DNA of 64,000 nt from Rhynchonema sp. JSB1_4 (GCA_030248065.1 JASAMV010004718.1:62001-126000), one strand, 5' to 3'. Counted from the stretch's first letter, positions 12,901 through 23,289 are shown. Program-made: numbers and translations. The notes: generated by a model not told the origin, from the sequence alone.

Positions 12901-15900
12901 AGAAAAAAGTAGAATACCGCAAACAAGATGACGACACTGTTTTTTTCAGCACGAATCTTCTTACATCGTTTGACATCAGTGCAATCTCGATGCGCAACAA
13001 GATGGCGAGCTTGCGGATTTTGTTGTGCTCTGAAGACAAACACGGTGAACACTTTCGTGCACAATCAAACGGCAAAATAAGAGACTCGCCAGATTCGGGG
13101 TCGAGTGAAGGCGGAGACGTTCGGTCAATCACATGGTTGCACAGCTGCATGGCCGTGTTGTACTGTCCGCAATGGAACGACACAATCGCTGCATTGATTT
13201 TCTTTGTCAGAAGATTGTGCGGATTCTGTAAGCGTCGCTGGTTTTACGATCGATCGATACCGTATTGTCGATTGATTCAGTAGTATTGACGGGAGATCAA
13301 ATTCAGCATAAGCAAGCCACCGCATGATGTCAACTTTCAACCTCAGCGCACACCAGGGTTTTTTCGCCATGCGAGTATAATTGGCACAAAAGTATGACGT
13401 CTTATTTAGAGCTTTGTCTGCTTCTGAGCTTAAGATGTTCCGCCCCTTCCCCAAAGACGATCTTTTGGAGCTCCAATCTTGCAGTTTTTTTGCCAAATCG
13501 CCAATTAAACTTGGAGCTCTCCAACTTTGAAATGGACGGCGGGCTGCACGTCACCTCTTCGCGGTGCTCGCTATCAACGCCGATGCCGCCGTGTTCAGTG
13601 GCATCGCCGGCCAACGACGTCTACCAACATTTCCCAACCAGTGGTGTCGTTGGGAAATCAAGAAGCCAGGACACCGGACACCCAAAATTTTCGGACACCG
13701 GATACCCAAAATAAAAAATCTCGGATACCAGGGGGGTTGCCCCGAAAATAAAAATTCTCTCCAGGGGGTTGTCCAAAAAAGGTCAATTTTACGGAGGAAA
13801 ATTGAGTAAAATCGGTGCTTTGGGGGTTACGCTTCCGGTAGCAAGCGAGTTTGAGCATTTTGGAGGCAAAAACGGGCAACTTTTACGGTTTTCGAAAAAA
13901 AATTCAGGGTAGGAAACCCCTGGAGAAAAAGTCAGGATACCGGATACCCCTGGGTGAAAAAATCAAGATACCAGATACCGGATACTAGGGGGGGAAGTAA
14001 CCCCCTCCCCCCAACGACACCACTGTTCCCAACCAATGGAACCAGAGATCGAACGAGCGGATGGCCACCGCGGAAAGACGCCCCGCGGACATAAAGATAG
14101 ACAATCTAACAGGCTGCGTTCGGATTTCTTACGCTACGGCATTCCACATCGTCCGGTTTTGCGCCATTGTAGATTCATTGTTGGGGCGTATTTATTTTCT
14201 GATTGCATGTTGTCTGTGTCTGACCGTCCGTAATTTCGCCCACCTCCTCACTCTTTCCTGCCTTGGTTTTGTATTTATTTTTCATTCCCGTAACTTCCAC
14301 AACACCTGTTTTGTATTTACTTTCATGTCCGTAGATTACAAACCCGGTCTTGTAACTATGTTTCTTCCACTGAAACTTATTCTGTTACATTACATGTTAT
14401 TGAGTTGTGGGGACGCAATAATAATATAACAGCAGCAATAAAACAAACAAGCAAGCCTTTGGTATGGCGTGTCGTGGCGATTGCTCGCATTGGCCACTTT
14501 TGAAAAAAAACCCTTGTGAAAGCTATCCGTGTCGGCTATACGCTTACGATACGTTTGAACTCAGCTATTTTTGTTGCCTGGTACAATCACGTGCCCACCT
14601 TCATCATGCTCTGCAGGTACCCATTCACGTTTCGGTAGCGTGACACGGCCAACTCAACCAGCGCCTTGTTACAATCCACCTTTGCATCTTCTTTTCCGCT
14701 CGACGATTCTTCGTTTAGCAGTTTCTGGCATTCCTCGTAGTCGCCGCCATCAAATGCCTCAAAGTATTTGTCAGTTCAGCTGTTTGAACCCGACGCGTTA
14801 AACCGGGCAACCGGATATCGCATGCTCTCAGAATCTGGCCTTTCGCAAAAAAGGACATATACGAGAGGACACAAAAACACCAAACAAAAGAAAGCGAAAA
14901 GAAAATAAAATTCCCGAACAAACTCGCCCACACCTCCCCTACGCAACCAGAACTAGGAAACCCCCCCCCAACCCCAATTAAATTTTCCCCCAAAAGAACA
15001 CCAACTAAAAAAATTTCTTTTTCAAAAACACAAAAAAAAAAAAAAAATTAAGCAAAAACACACACGTAAACGCCAGTGAAAACTGTTGGAAATATCGCGC
15101 GTTTTCGGGCCGAGCAACAGGTTTCCGCATTTGAATCGGACCGGGCTGGGAGATTTCAAGGACTGCTTAAAAATTTCAAGCCAAAAACAACTTTTTTGAG
15201 TGAAATTCCTTGAAATTTGCACTATTCGCGCAAAGTTGCAGTAAACCGATTTCAATCCCGACTGACACCTCTGCTTTTATCTCCTGTTTTTTTCGAAAAA
15301 CGCATGTTTTCGGAAATATAAATTGGAATATTTCTGGGCTCAGGAAAAACGGTTTTTTCGTGTTCTTTCAGACCAGTCAACGTAAAACCAACAAAACGTA
15401 CAGACAGGCTGGATCCTGGTACAGTACTCAAAAGGCCGGCCTGGGCCTTATGATTTTTCAATTGGGTCGTTTAGGTGTCCGGTGGCCCAATCATTAGTGA
15501 GGCTTTATTTTCAATAGGACCCAGTGTGGTATCTAATTAACTTTTTGCGGAAGCTGGGAGACTCACGTATACTTGCGGATGAAAAGAACGGTTTTCTCGG
15601 TAAAAAAGGGTTTTTTCTCGGTTTTCAGGTGAAAGGAAAAAGCCGCAGGTGCTTAGAAACTATTTAGAAGCATGTTTTTTCTTGGATTTTTCGGTGAATT
15701 CAGAAAAAATTTTCGTGAGCCAGGCTTTGGTCGAACGCGCGAGGTGTAAAAGGGTCATGTTTCAACCGTGTGGGTCGCAATTAGTGTCAATCCTAAGACA
15801 CCACGACATTGTCTGTACTAACATCAAGACGGGTCGAAATCGAAAATAGGTTATTGGGTTCCCCTATTCTTGTACACTGCGGTTCCTATGGTTTTTTCGC

Positions 15901-16092
15901 TTTTTTTTCGGAAATTTGTACAAAAATATAAAAAAACCGGTTTTTCCACAAGTTGTGGCTCACCCATGCTCAAGTACCGACTTTGTCGTTCGTCACCTCG
16001 CGGTATTAAAATAAAAGAATAAGTGTTAGGAAAACATTTTCCTAAGCTCGCTCGGCCGCACAAACCTGTTCGGCTCTTGATTTAGACGTCAT
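9993..16092 (-). CDS. CNOT10: CCR4-NOT transcription complex subunit 10-like protein
   Basis: TPR-like helical-repeat protein read over about twelve exons. A short first exon (16092-16066, MTSKSRAEQ) is followed after a 1.3-kb intron by about 14757-14599 ([14 protein letters not shown], then [12 protein letters not shown]). Then 13225-12965 ([18 protein letters not shown]), 12892-12764, 12645-12511 ([18 protein letters not shown]), 12432-about 12340 ([20 protein letters not shown]), 12142-about 11890 ([28 protein letters not shown]), 11628-11521 ([11 protein letters not shown]), 11150-10977 ([19 protein letters not shown]), 10912-about 10788 ([16 protein letters not shown]), about 10660-10380 ([34 protein letters not shown]), about 10160-10095 and 10042-9993. 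CNOT10 binds CNOT11 in the deadenylase complex. Block order matches the animal family closely. Whether 13.4-13.6 kb holds another exon is unclear. Two MITEs sit in its introns. Confidence 0.88.
11223..11443. mobile_element. Small TIR element (CAGTGT family), 8-bp TSD
   Basis: The left end reads CAGTGTGGTTCCTG and the right end GCACTGCACTG. An identical 8-bp direct repeat TTACTCGA flanks it (11215-11222 and 11444-11451). It has no coding capacity. The inner sequence shares the 'cctccggggga', 'ccaaatttggg' and 'cccctttttg' blocks of the elements near 19.6-22.6 kb. It lies in a CNOT10 intron. The 8-bp TSD and CA..TG ends suggest a non-autonomous hAT-like MITE. Confidence 0.8.
13639..14025. mobile_element. 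Small TIR element (CAGTGGTGTCGTT family), 8-bp TSD
   Basis: Ends CAGTGGTGTCGTTGGG and CCCAACGACACCACTG are perfect inverted repeats flanked by the direct repeat TTCCCAAC (13631-13638, 14026-14033). Inside are repeated 'ggacaccgg' and 'gataccaggggggt' blocks and a G/C-tract-rich right end. No coding potential. It sits in the interval between two CNOT10 exons. The same family is found at 29220-29635. Confidence 0.85.
14830..16060. other. First intron of the CNOT10-like gene, A/T-homopolymer rich
   Basis: No exon seen between 14757 and 16066 on the minus strand. The stretch has long A and T runs (for example near 15030-15060) and repeated 'ggttttttc', 'gaaaaacgg' blocks also found at 18.2-18.6, 29.8-30.2 and 46.1-46.5 kb, so it is probably an old repeat. 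Confidence 0.45.
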
Positions 16093-16654
16093 TGCGTTGC
16101 TCCTTTGATTTCACTCACAATAGTTACGTTAGATCTGGAAAGAAAAGGAAACTGAGTTTAAACGTTGCAAAATAACAAGACATGACAGGTCCACGTCCAC
16201 GCATAGATGAGAAGGAAGCAATAAAAAAATTTTTGAGTCAATAAAAACGAGCACGAGCAAAAAAATAGGAAAACAATCGGAAAAAGGCTAGCGGAGGAAA
16301 AAACGAAAAATAGGAAAACAAAAGGAAAAAACATGGTCCGAGCAGAGAAAAAATTTTTTGTGAAATTGCGCAGAGTCGAAAAGTTTGTTATCACGAGTCA
16401 CGAGATGAAAAGGAGTATCAAAACTACCACAACAGAATGCCTATTTACGATAACTGGATGTAATATTTTGCTTAAGAAAGGCTACCAACACATTTATCTT
16501 TGAAAAAAACAAAGTCTTTTCGAGGAAAAACGACGATCAACGGGTGATCAACACCCCGAAGGAAAAATTTTCCCAAGAAAAAAGCAGCAAAAACAGAAAA
16601 GCTTTTTTTTCATATTCGGAAAAAGCAAGCAAGAAAAATGCTTCCCATCCCGTC
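16093..16654. other. CNOT10 upstream region, A-rich
   Basis: Upstream flank of the minus-strand CNOT10-like gene. It is rich in AAAAA tracts and GGAAAA repeats. No coding exon is recognisable; the promoter presumably lies in the first few hundred bases but no clear core motif stands out. Confidence 0.4.
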
Positions 16655-17083
16655 CAGTGTAGTGGCAGGCAAATGGTTGCAAGGTACCCTTGGGGGGGAT
16701 GGATCCAGATGGTTGCAAGGTACCCCCTACCCAGCCTCCGGGAGGTTGCAAGGTACCCTGAGGTCCGAAAAAAGGGTGTTTTTTGCATGCATTATACTGC
16801 AAATTTGGCCGAAAAATTGGTACTTTTTTGCATTTTGGCCGAAAATTTGCCTAAAATACCTATTATATGGAGGTGTGCGCGCGCAGCGCGATTTTTGGGG
16901 TTTTGAGGTCGAAAAACACCCATTTTTGCCTATTAAAACCATAAATTGATGGTTGCAAGGTACCCTCCGGGGTGGTTGCAAGGTACCTGCCCTTCCCCCC
17001 CATCCCCCCCAAGGGGTGGTTGCAAGGTACCTACTCCTTAGGGGGGGGGGAATCCCCCCTCATCCCCCCCAGCCACTACACTG
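16655..17083. mobile_element. CAGTGTAGTGGC-family MITE, G-rich, 8-bp TSD
   Basis: Ends CAGTGTAGTGGCAGG and CCAGCCACTACACTG with flanking ATCCCGTC (16647-16654) and ATCCCATC (17084-17091), an 8-bp TSD with one mismatch. The inside carries repeated GGTTGCAAGGTACC units, a central 'gcgcgcagcgcg' palindrome and terminal poly-G/poly-C runs. Relatives lie at 18863-19273 and 27714-28441. Non-coding. Confidence 0.82.
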
Positions 17084-18862
17084 ATCCCATCCAATCCAAA
17101 CTGTAGTTGCGGATGGAAAAAACCGGGTCCGTTAATTTGGACCGAAAATTAATTTCCGTGAACAAAACCGGGCAAAATTTTCTCCCATTTTTGCCAAAAA
17201 ATGACGTCTTTGACATTTATTTTTCAACGTTCTGGAGGTTCATCAATGCCACTGAATCACGAAGTGCCACTCAATCACGTCGCACTCTGTCTCTCTCTGC
17301 TACAATGCCGTCTTTCGAGGTTGACCACCGTAAAACCTAACTAGAAGGGGGCTCTATTAACTCACTGACCCCATTTTGGGGGCTCTATTCCGGGGGGACC
17401 TCTATTAATTCACTGACCCGAACCTGAAAAAATTATTCCTAGAAATACCCCCAAAAACCCCTAAAAAGGGGTTTGAATGAAAGGATGTTTTTTCGCTTGT
17501 AATCACAGTTATTCGTGTCTATTCGTCAATAAGAGGCGTATTATGTGCTCTGAACGAACAACAAACGTGCATAAATGTACCTGTGCACCACTATCAAGCC
17601 TTAATACACTACTGTATTTGTATAGGGGATGTTACTTTGGGGGGGCTCTATTAATTCACTGCAGTGTTGGAGGTGGGGGGGGAGGTTTGGGGGGGGGGGG
17701 GGTAGCCGGGCCGCCCCCCCCAGTACAGTAGGTATCCCCCCCTCGCCTGGTACAGTAGGTATCCCCCCGATGTTTGGCATGGTACAGTAGGTATCCCCCC
17801 CGATTTTTACCCCGGTACAGTAGGTATCCCCCCCGATTTTGCCTCAAAAGTGCCAATTTTTGACCAAAATTAGTGTAAAATCAGTAGTTTTTACCTCAAA
17901 TTACCCCAAATTCGCGCGCTACGCGCGCAAATACTACGTTTTCACACGATTCCACACATAATAAACACATTAAAAATTTTCACCCCAAAACGTAACCCCC
18001 CCCAAACCCCCCTGGGTACATAACCCCCCAGGCCATCGGTTCTGGTACAGTTGGTATCCCCCCTCTCCGAGCGCGGTACAGTAGGTATCCCCCCTCCAGA
18101 GTACCTCCAACCACTGTAGTGGCTGGGGGGGGGATGGGGGGATTCCTCCCCTAAGGGGTATCTATCTCGAGTCAACCCTTAGGGGGGGATGGGGGGGGTA
18201 TACTTGCGTATTTTTCCGCAAAATATATTTTTGGAAAAAAACCGTTTTTTTCGGAAAAAAACCGTTTTTTTTCCAAATAGGATACCCATGGTCCAAAAAC
18301 GTCTATTTTGGAGAAAATTTTGTCTGGAAATCGCCTGAAACAGGCTAAAAATGCACCTGGAGATTAAAAAGTGCTCATTTTGAACTGTTTAGCACCGATT
18401 TACATTGGTTTTGACAACATCCTTTCGCAACCTTTGAAAATATTTCGGAAATTTTTGGAAAAAAAACGGTTTTTTTCCAAAAGTTGCCACTTGGAAAAAT
18501 TTCCGGAAAAATAAAAACGTATTTTTCCGGGCCTCGGAAAAAAACGGTTTTTTTCGGTTTTTTTCGGGAAAAAACGGTTTTTTTTTTCGGCCCGCAAGTA
18601 TAGGGGGGGAGGGTATCTATCTCGAGCCGACCCCAAAGGGTATCTCGAGTTATGGTTTTCAAAGGCAAAAATAGGTGTTTTTCGACCTCGGGACCCCCAA
18701 AAATCGCGCGCTCACCCAAAAATGGTCATTTTAGGCCAATTTTCGGCAAAAATGTCAAAAAATACCCATTTTTAGGCCAATTTTGCAGTAAAATTGCATG
18801 CAAAAAACGGCCTTTTTTCGCCTTTTGACGGACCACAGGGGTATCTTGGGTAGCCTCTGGGG

Positions 18863-19273
18863 CAGTGTAGTGGCAGGCCCATGTGTGGGAGGTAAGTATG
18901 ATGCGGGGTTGGGACCGGAAGCGTGAGAGGTATGATTTTGGTCACCCAAAAACGCGAAAAAACACCGTTTTTGTGATACAATTTTGGCCAAAAAATGAGG
19001 TAAAAATAGTACTTTTTCCAAATTTTCGCCGAAAATTGCCTAAAAATAAGTATTATGGGTGGGTTTGCGCGCGGAGCGCGCGATTTTTGGGAAAATAAGG
19101 TCGAAAAACACCGATTTTTGCCTTAAAAAGGTATAAAATTGCTTGTGAGAGGTATGATTTGGAGTTGTGAGAGGTAAGTACTCAAACCCCCCAACCCCCC
19201 CTCGGGTTTTGTGGTAGGTAAGCACTGAGAGGGGGGTAAGCCCCCCCCAACCCCCCCCCCAGCCACTACTATG
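18863..19273. mobile_element. Nest level 4a: CAGTGTAGTGGC MITE
   Basis: Left end CAGTGTAGTGGCAGG, right end CCAGCCACTACTATG, duplication CTCTGGGG at 18855-18862 and 19274-19281. About 411 bp, non-coding. Inside are repeated 'gtgagaggtatgat' units and the palindrome 'gcgcgcggagcgcgcg'. Its sequence recurs, in reverse orientation, near 28.13-28.43 kb. Confidence 0.85.
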
Positions 19274-19537
19274 CTCTGGGGGGTATCTCGAGTACCGTAA
19301 AAACCTAAATAGAAGGGGGGGCTCTATTAACTCACTGACCCCATTTTGGGGGGCTCTATTACGGGGGGGCTCTATTCCGGGGGGCCTCTATTAATTCACT
19401 GACCCGAACCTGAAAAATTGTTCCCAGAAATACCCCCCAAAAACCCCTAAAAAGGGGGTTGAAAGGATGTTTTTTCGCTTGTACTCGCATTTATTCGTGT
19501 CTATTCGTCAATAGGAGGCGTATTATGTGCTCTGAAC

Positions 19538-20350
19538 CAGTGTAGTTCCTGGGGGGGGAGGGGGGGGGTCCCCCCCCTCGGGTACGCTATCTCCCCCTCG
19601 GGTGGTACACTATCCCCCTATCTCCCCCTCCGGGTACACTATCTCCCCCAATTTTTGCCTAAAATGGCCATTTTTAGGCCTAAAATGGGCATTTTTAGGC
19701 CTAAAATGTGTGATTTTCAGGTCAATGTTCTCAAAAGTCGCCAAAATACCCTTTTTATGAAGAATTTTTTCCAAAAAGGGGCAAAAATAGGTCAAATTTT
19801 CTACCTCAAAAAGTGACTTTTTCCCGAATTTGGGTCTTCCCCCCCCCCCCTTCCCCCCCTCGGGGGTACACTATCTCCCCCTCCGAAAAAAACGGAGGGT
19901 CCGCTACAGTGTAGTTCCTGGTCCGGCGCGGCGGTTAGTGTACCTACCCCTTTTTTCCGTGCGGCGGTTAGTGTACCTCCCTGGGGGGGGGGACGGGGGG
20001 GGGAAGACCCAAATCCAGGAAAAAGTCACTTTTTGAGGTAGAAAATTTGACCGATTTTTACCCCTTTTTGGAAAAAATTCTCCATAAAAAGGGTATTTTG
20101 GCGACTTTTGACATGATTGACCTAAAAATCACCCATTTTAGGCCTAAAATTGGCCATTTTAGGCCTAAAACTGCATATTTTAGGCAAAAGTTGAGGCGGT
20201 TAGTGTTCCTGGCGCGGCGGTTAGTGTACTAGTGCACCTTAGTCGCGGCGGTTTGTGTACCTTCGGGGGGGGGGGGACCCCCCCCCCCCCCCCCACCCCC
20301 AGGAACTACACTGGTCCGCTATCTCCCCCTCCGGACCAGGAACTACACTG
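19538..20350. mobile_element. Nest level 5: CAGTGTAGTTCCTGG MITE
   Basis: Ends CAGTGTAGTTCCTGG and CCAGGAACTACACTG; duplication CTCTGAAC at 19530-19537 and 20351-20358. Split by level 6, a younger copy of the same TIR family. The inside carries GGTACACTATCTCCCCC units and 'aggcctaaaat' repeats. Confidence 0.87.
19907..20313. mobile_element. Nest level 6 (youngest): CAGTGTAGTTCCTGG MITE
   Basis: Ends CAGTGTAGTTCCTGG and CCAGGAACTACACTG; duplication GTCCGCTA at 19899-19906 and 20314-20321, intact. About 407 bp with GCGGCGGTTAGTGTACCT units and long G and C runs at its right end. It is inserted in a relative with the same TIRs, so the two must have been mobilised at different times. Confidence 0.88.
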
Positions 20351-20915
20351 CTCTGAACGAACAACAAACATGCATAAATGTACCTGTACACCACTATCAA
20401 GCCTTAATACACTACAGTATAGAGGATGTTACTTAGGGGGGCTCTATTAATTCACTGACCCCTTTTTGGGGGGCCGTATTACGGGGGGGGGCTCTATTCC
20501 GGGGGGGCTGTATTTAGGTTTTTACGGTAAGTCCGAAACCTTCCCCCCTAAGGGTATCTTGGGTCGATCGATTGGCCTGCCACCACACTGCCTCCAACAC
20601 TGATTCACTGGCCCCTTTTTGGGGGGCTGTATTACGGGGGCTCTATTCCGGGGGGCTGTATTTAGGTTTTTACGGTATCCTCAAAATATATTATTTCCAA
20701 ATGTTCACAACCGAACTGTCTTGTTTTCAGCTCAATGGCTCGCCCGAGAAAATGTTCAGAAAATGTTGCTTTTCTTAGATACCATTACGATATAATTTCG
20801 GGAAAAAATGGTCGGAAAAAAAGGAAAAAGAAGGAAACATTTCCTTTTGTCCTTTTTTTCCTATTCGGAAAGAAAATGAGGAAAAAATTTTTTTCCTAAC
20901 TCTGATTCCGGGCAT

Positions 20916-21019
20916 CCGGGGGGGGGCTCTATTAGTTCACTGACGTGACCCCTTTTTGGGGGGCTGTACGTATTACGGGGGGGCTCTATTCCGGGGGGCT
21001 GTATTTAGGTTTTTACGGT
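20916..21019. mobile_element. Fragment of the mariner-like CCGTAAAAACC family
   Basis: A right-end fragment with 'ggggctctatta', 'gggggctgta' and the terminal TTTAGGTTTTTACGG. The left end is missing. It follows a 230-bp AT-rich stretch of no recognisable content. Confidence 0.6.
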
Positions 21020-21263
21020 GCACTGATTTGATACCCTGTAGTACTGGAAATTTATCCTCTAAAAGAATGGCATTCTATTTACAAGAAAAAGAAAGAAACA
21101 ACAAATGACAAAGAATTAAAAATTAGGAGATAAAAATCTTTTGATCATCAGGTTTAACCGTTACACGCAGCTGGCTGTGTGTGCATTAATTAATACACGT
21201 GTGTGTATTAGACAGCAGCAGCGCTAGATATAAGTAGCAGCGGCTAGACGGGCAGTGTGTGTC

Positions 21264-21345
21264 GGTTCGCTAGCTCAGCGGTGAAGGCGTTGGACTCGTG
21301 CCTGTGGGACCGCTGGTTTGAGTCCCGCCGGCGCCGGTGACATTT
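21264..21345 (+). repeat. tRNA-derived SINE-like unit with Pol III A and B boxes
   Basis: TAGCTCAGCGG fits the tRNA A box and GGTTTGAGTCC the B box, with tRNA-like spacing. The 5' GGTTCGC and 3' CGGCGCC do not form a clean acceptor stem, and the anticodon stem is imperfect. A run of Ts (Pol III terminator) follows within 10 bases. Best read as a SINE head or tRNA pseudogene, not a working tRNA. Confidence 0.55.
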
Positions 21346-21477
21346 TTTGTTTTTTTTTTTGGCTTTTTGGTTAAAACAAATTTATACATGCACAAAATGA
21401 TGAGAAATAGTGTTTATAACAGTGAAATCGCGGTTGGGATGTCAAAACATAGCCATCATTTTTTGTTTGTTTTCTTG

Positions 21478-21575
21478 AGCTTAGCCTGAGGCTTGGGCTT
21501 AGGCTTTGGCTTAGGCCTAGGCTTAGGCTTAGGCTTAGGCCTACGCCTAGGCTTCTTGGGCTTGGGCTTAAACGT
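21478..21575 (+). repeat. TTAGGC-like degenerate telomeric-type array
   Basis: About 15 tandem or near-tandem copies of (C)TTAGGC/TTGGGC with some in inverted arrangement (AGGCCTAGGC). TTAGGC is the telomere repeat of many nematodes. A second array in the opposite orientation is at 30499-30573 inside a TIR element, so this may be element sequence and not a former telomere. Confidence 0.6.
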
Positions 21576-21627
21576 AATCTGAAGCGGCTGGCCTCAAAAC
21601 GCCGTTTTCTGCCTTTTATAGGCGTGG

Positions 21628-21692
21628 ATGATTTTCCAAAGATTTTTAACTCCTCTTAAGAGGAGATAAAAATCTTTGGAAAATCATCCATG
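21628..21692. repeat. 65-bp perfect-type palindrome
   Basis: The sequence from TGGATGATTTTCCAAAG to its complement CTTTGGAAAATCATCCA closes on AACTCCTCTTAAGAGGAG. The outer part plus the following 'gaattgtaaaggcgaattgtgaaac' recurs in inverted orientation at 30272-30350, so both are ends of one repeat family. Confidence 0.7.
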
Positions 21693-21903
21693 CCTGAATT
21701 GTAAAGGCGAATTGTGAAACATCGACGTTGATCTATTTCAGACATGTGCTGATTTATTTTCTCTCGTTTTGGCACGCACGATTAATTTCCCCGAAAAATC
21801 CCCTCTCTCTCTCCAAAACGAACGAGAGAGAAGCAGCGTTCTCCATTTCAAGTGTGGTTGCTTATCATTTGGGTTCAGCGCTCACCAGTGTAGTTCCTGG
21901 GGG

Positions 21904-22020
21904 CCGTGTTGGAGGGGGGGGGGGGGTTTGGGGGGGTAGCCCCCCCCCAGTACAGTAGGTATCCCCCCCTCTCCGAGCGCGGTACAGTAGGTATCCCCCT
22001 CCAGAGTACCTCCAACACTG
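21904..22020. mobile_element. Short CAGTGTTGGAGG-family MITE inside 21886-22725
   Basis: Left end CCGTGTTGGAGG (one base off the family), right end CCTCCAACACTG; flanks CCTGGGGG (21896-21903) and CCTGGGAG (22021-22028). Only 117 bp: it looks like an internally deleted version of the level-2 element. Confidence 0.7.
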
Positions 22021-22303
22021 CCTGGGAGTCCCTCTCGGGAACGCTATCTCCACCTCAGGTGGTACGCTATCCCCTACCTCCCCCTCCGGGTACACTATCT
22101 CCCCCAATTTTTGCCAGAAATAGGCATTTTAGGCCCAAAATGGGCATTTTTATGCCTAAAATGTGCGATTCTTGGGCCAACGTTGTCAAAAGTCGCCAAA
22201 TATACCCTTTTCAAGCAGAATTTTTTCCAAAAAGGGGCAAAAATAGGCCAAAGTTTCTGTCTCATAAAGTAACTTTTTCCTGAATTTGGGCCTTCCCCCT
22301 TCC

Positions 22304-22582
22304 CAGTGTAGTTTGGTAACCCCTCGGGTACGTCTGTTCCCCCTCCATGGTACGCCTGCCCCCTGTTTCCCCTCCGGGTACGTCTGCTCCCCCAATTTTG
22401 TCCTAAAATAAGCAAATTTTGGCCTAAAATAGGCATTTTCAGGCATATAGGTCAATGTTGTCAAAAATCGCTAAAATACCTTTTTATTGAGATTTTTTCC
22501 CAAAAAGGAAAAAAATGGGTCAAATTTTCGACCTCAAAAAATGACTGTTCTCCAAATTTGGGTCGGACCAGGAACTACACTG
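22304..22582. mobile_element. CAGTGTAGTT MITE inside 21886-22725
   Basis: Left end CAGTGTAGTTTGG, right end CCAGGAACTACACTG, duplication CCCCTTCC at 22296-22303 and 22583-22590. 279 bp, non-coding, with GGTACGTCTGCTCCCCC units. Confidence 0.8.
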
Positions 22583-22733
22583 CCCCTTCCCCCAGGGAGG
22601 TACACCAATTCCCCCTCCGAAAATGTAGGGAGGTGCACTAATTTCCCCGCCGGACCAGGAACTACCCAGCTCCCCCTTCCCCTCAAGGGTACACTATCTT
22701 CCCCTCCGGACCTGGAACCACACTAGCGCTCAC

Positions 22734-23285
22734 TAGTGTCCACTTCTAAGCTAGGCCCAGGCTGTTGAGCTTATGCTTCCACTGCTGGTTAAGCTAGGAC
22801 TTAGGCCTCCAGGGTAGTACTTGGGGCTTGGGGGTGGGGACCCCCAAGTTCATCTATCTATCGTCAACGCTTTTTTGGTTTCATCTATCTGTCGTCAACA
22901 CTTCGTGAGCTGATCTATCTATCTTCAACAAAAATCGACCCCAAAATGGACATTTTTGACTCAAAATCGGTATTTTCAGCCCATCTAGGCAAAAAAACGC
23001 GCGCTACGCGCGGATTTAGTACATATAAGTACATTTTCATTAATATTTTCAAAATACCAAAAATAAGGTATTTTCACAGTAAAACCACCAAAGATTGCGC
23101 AACTGGGCCTTCCCATCTTCCTCACTGAGCGGTACACTAATTTCCTCTCGATAAATACTGAGGGTGCACCAATATCCAATTCCTAACCGGGAACTACACA
23201 GCCCTGACCCATACGTAGCCGTCATTTGTGGTTCATACCATCTAACTTGTCTTCAGTCGGTTGAGGAGCGGCTTCGCCTCGTCGA
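22734..23285. other. Repeat-rich non-coding stretch
   Basis: Contains 'catctatctatcgtcaac' repeats, a 'gcgcgctacgcgcg' palindrome like those inside the CAGTGT elements, and a 'ccgggaactacacag' right-end-like sequence near 23190. Probably a further decayed MITE; no gene seen. Confidence 0.45.
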
Positions 23286-23289
23286 CATC

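Larger units (their letters stand above)
19295..20527. mobile_element. Nest level 4b: mariner-like MITE with TA duplication
   Basis: Ends CCGTAAAAACCTAAATA and TATTTAGGTTTTTACGG are perfect inverted repeats and are both flanked by TA (19293-19294, 20528-20529), the target duplication of Tc1/mariner elements. Split by level 5. Without the insertion it would be about 410 bp. Non-coding; carries the 'ggggctctatta' repeats. Same family as level 1 and the remnants at 20.9-21.0 and 26.2-26.6 kb. Confidence 0.8.
18112..20590. mobile_element. Nest level 3: CA(C/G)TGTAGTGGC-family MITE
   Basis: Left end CACTGTAGTGGCTGG and right end GCCTGCCACCACACTG, with the 8-bp duplication CCTCCAAC at 18104-18111 and 20591-20598. 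The target lies exactly in the right TIR of level 2, which is why the level 2 right TIR appears both whole and split. Contains levels 4a and 4b. Confidence 0.82.
17662..20602. mobile_element. Nest level 2: CAGTGTTGGAGG-family MITE
   Basis: Left end CAGTGTTGGAGG and right end CCTCCAACACTG; flanking duplication ATTCACTG at 17654-17661 and 20603-20610. The left part holds repeated GGTACAGTAGGTATCCCCCC units and a central 'cgcgcgctacgcgcgc' palindrome. It was itself broken by level 3 at 18111/20591. Relatives at 21904-22020 and from 29148. Confidence 0.85.
17328..20675. mobile_element. Nest level 1: mariner-like MITE split by later insertions
   Basis: Left end CCGTAAAACCTAA and right end TTAGGTTTTTACGG are inverted repeats. 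Internal 'ggggctctatta' and 'ctgacccc' blocks occur at both sides of the insertion. The right flank is TA; the left flank is CA, so one TA target copy may have decayed. Level 2 (17662-20602) is inserted in it. Same family as the level-4b element, whose TA duplication is intact. Confidence 0.65.
21886..22725. mobile_element. CAGTGTAGTTCCTGG MITE hosting two more insertions
   Basis: Left end CAGTGTAGTTCCTGG, right end with CCTGGAACCACACTA; duplication GCGCTCAC at 21878-21885 and 22726-22733. It contains a CAGTGTTGGAGG-type element at 21904-22020 and another CAGTGTAGTT element at 22304-22582. A second small nest. Confidence 0.82.

Noticed and set aside
13402..13614. Extra CNOT10 exon (minus frame with [19 protein letters not shown])
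   Set aside because: Open and near two real exons, but I could not match it to the family or find a convincing splice pair; left unassigned.
21264..21345. Functional tRNA gene
   Set aside because: Acceptor and anticodon stems do not pair properly although the promoter boxes are good.
21478..21575. Interpretation of the TTAGGC array as a former chromosome end
   Set aside because: Only degenerate copies in mixed orientation, and the twin array at 30.5 kb lies inside a hairpin element; element-borne sequence is simpler.
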